NCBI RefSeq assembly: GCF_005886805.2 | Contig: NZ_CP045430.1 | Coordinates: 744,001 to 808,000, forward strand | Length of the DNA: 64,000 nt | Reading direction: 5' to 3' | Origin: Pseudoalteromonas rubra | GTDB taxonomy: Bacteria > Pseudomonadota > Gammaproteobacteria > Enterobacterales > Alteromonadaceae | In this document: positions 63,734-64,000 of the stretch, one piece after another | Layout: the number at the start of each line of letters is the position of its first letter | How positions within the stretch are numbered: position 1 is the first letter of the stretch | Program-made: the position numbers and the translations under genes | Notes under the pieces: model-generated | Databases searched by the model: none | Told to the model about the DNA's origin: nothing | Seen by the model: the letters and a program-made list of their open reading frames with translations, nothing else

Positions 63734-64000
63734 ATGAAACTGGTTAGCCTAGCAGTTGCCGCTGCATTGGGAGGAGCTTCTTTTGCTTCTATTTCAGCGC
63801 CCATCACACCAGAAACCGAGCGTTTCCCTGAGCGAATCGTCAAATTTCAGCAACTCGGTGAATTGGAGCAAGCCAAGCAACGCCTTGCGAGACACGGCAT
63901 AACAGAAAAAAATCGCCCGTTTTTATTTCGATCTTTGGAAGAAACACTAAATCGTAAAGCCAACCAACCAGCAATGGCCGGTATCATGTCAACGTCGCAG
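63734..64000 (+). CDS. Partner protein of cassette 2, cut by the window end
   Basis: The first 89 residues of an exported protein (signal peptide about 22 residues). ATG at 63734 has AGGA 8 bases upstream. QRLARHGITEKNRPFLFRSLEETL is homologous to RLAQHGLSKKNRPHLF of the cassette-1 Hint protein, and both genes follow a metalloprotease. Whether it carries a Hint domain lies beyond the window. Confidence 0.8.
   Translation, partial: MKLVSLAVAAALGGASFASISAPITPETERFPERIVKFQQLGELEQAKQRLARHGITEKNRPFLFRSLEETLNRKANQPAMAGIMSTSQ

Noticed and set aside
1..64000. CRISPR arrays, rRNA, tRNA, prophage and complete insertion sequences
   Set aside because: No repeat-spacer pattern, no transposase or integrase of full length and no tRNA cloverleaf was found by reading; an exhaustive computational scan was not possible.

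Overview
The window reads as a chromosomal segment of a marine gammaproteobacterium of the order Alteromonadales, most likely Pseudoalteromonas. This is inferred from the gene families (NagP/NagK/GH20 chitin-sugar genes beside a long TonB-dependent receptor, MipA/OmpV with DUF3019, a thermostable-hemolysin-family gene), the moderate GC content by eye, and many secreted proteins. No rRNA, tRNA, CRISPR array, intact insertion sequence or phage module was recognised.

Layout. (1) 1-6.3 kb, minus strand: a secreted Hint-domain protein downstream of an M4-like metalloprotease, then a DUF4240 protein and a cold-shock protein. (2) 6.8-16.8 kb: a small periplasmic binding-like protein faces a GAF histidine kinase. 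Behind the kinase lies a minus-strand run of ten genes, nearly all overlapping or abutting: thermostable-hemolysin-family protein, AMP-forming acyl ligase, haem-oxygenase-like diiron protein, SDR, TPR protein, QseB/PmrA-like regulator, QseC-like kinase, cupredoxin, FTR1-like permease and outer-membrane protein. A perfect PmrA/QseB-type box (16830-16846) sits just upstream of the first gene. This is the best candidate for an undescribed system: a metal- or signal-responsive biosynthesis and transport operon. (3) 16.9-21 kb: a GGDEF/EAL protein, then a soluble MCP-like helical protein translationally coupled to a diiron metallo-beta-lactamase-fold protein (ODP-like), and a VOC protein. (4) 21-25.3 kb: GH3 hexosaminidase, a DUF1445/D-glutamate-cyclase-like protein, PxpA and a GNAT. 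(5) 25.3-31.3 kb: a beta-propeller lipoprotein, the MipA/OmpV-DUF3019-RstAB-like operon, and ArfB. (6) 31.4-37.3 kb: two MacB-like permeases plus a HlyD-type adaptor with no ATPase gene beside them, an HPF-like protein, and NhaR coupled to a SelW-like protein. (7) 37.3-45.5 kb: an MCP with a probable 3' frameshift, a coiled-coil/helical-repeat protein, a YhhN-like membrane protein, a two-component system and an amidohydrolase lipoprotein. (8) 45.5-55.9 kb: the chitin-sugar locus (GH20, ROK kinase, NagP-type transporter with a structured leader, TonB receptor, divergent AraC regulator) and a class D beta-lactamase. (9) 56-59.9 kb: YbbP/YbbA and TesA, with divergent overlapping start codons. (10) 60.3-64 kb: a second M4-like metalloprotease followed by a second Hint-cassette protein, cut by the window end.

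How the parts work together. The window opens and closes with paralogous copies of the same two-gene cassette, metalloprotease followed by partner protein, in opposite orientations. The chitin locus forms a complete route: outer-membrane uptake (TonB receptor), periplasmic hydrolysis (GH20, and possibly the GH3 enzyme at 21 kb), inner-membrane import (NagP type) and phosphorylation (ROK kinase). In the ten-gene operon, the promoter box and the operon's own QseB/QseC-like pair suggest autoregulation of the enzyme genes and of the cupredoxin/permease genes together. All functions are read from sequence motifs without database searches; start sites were chosen from overlaps and Shine-Dalgarno matches.
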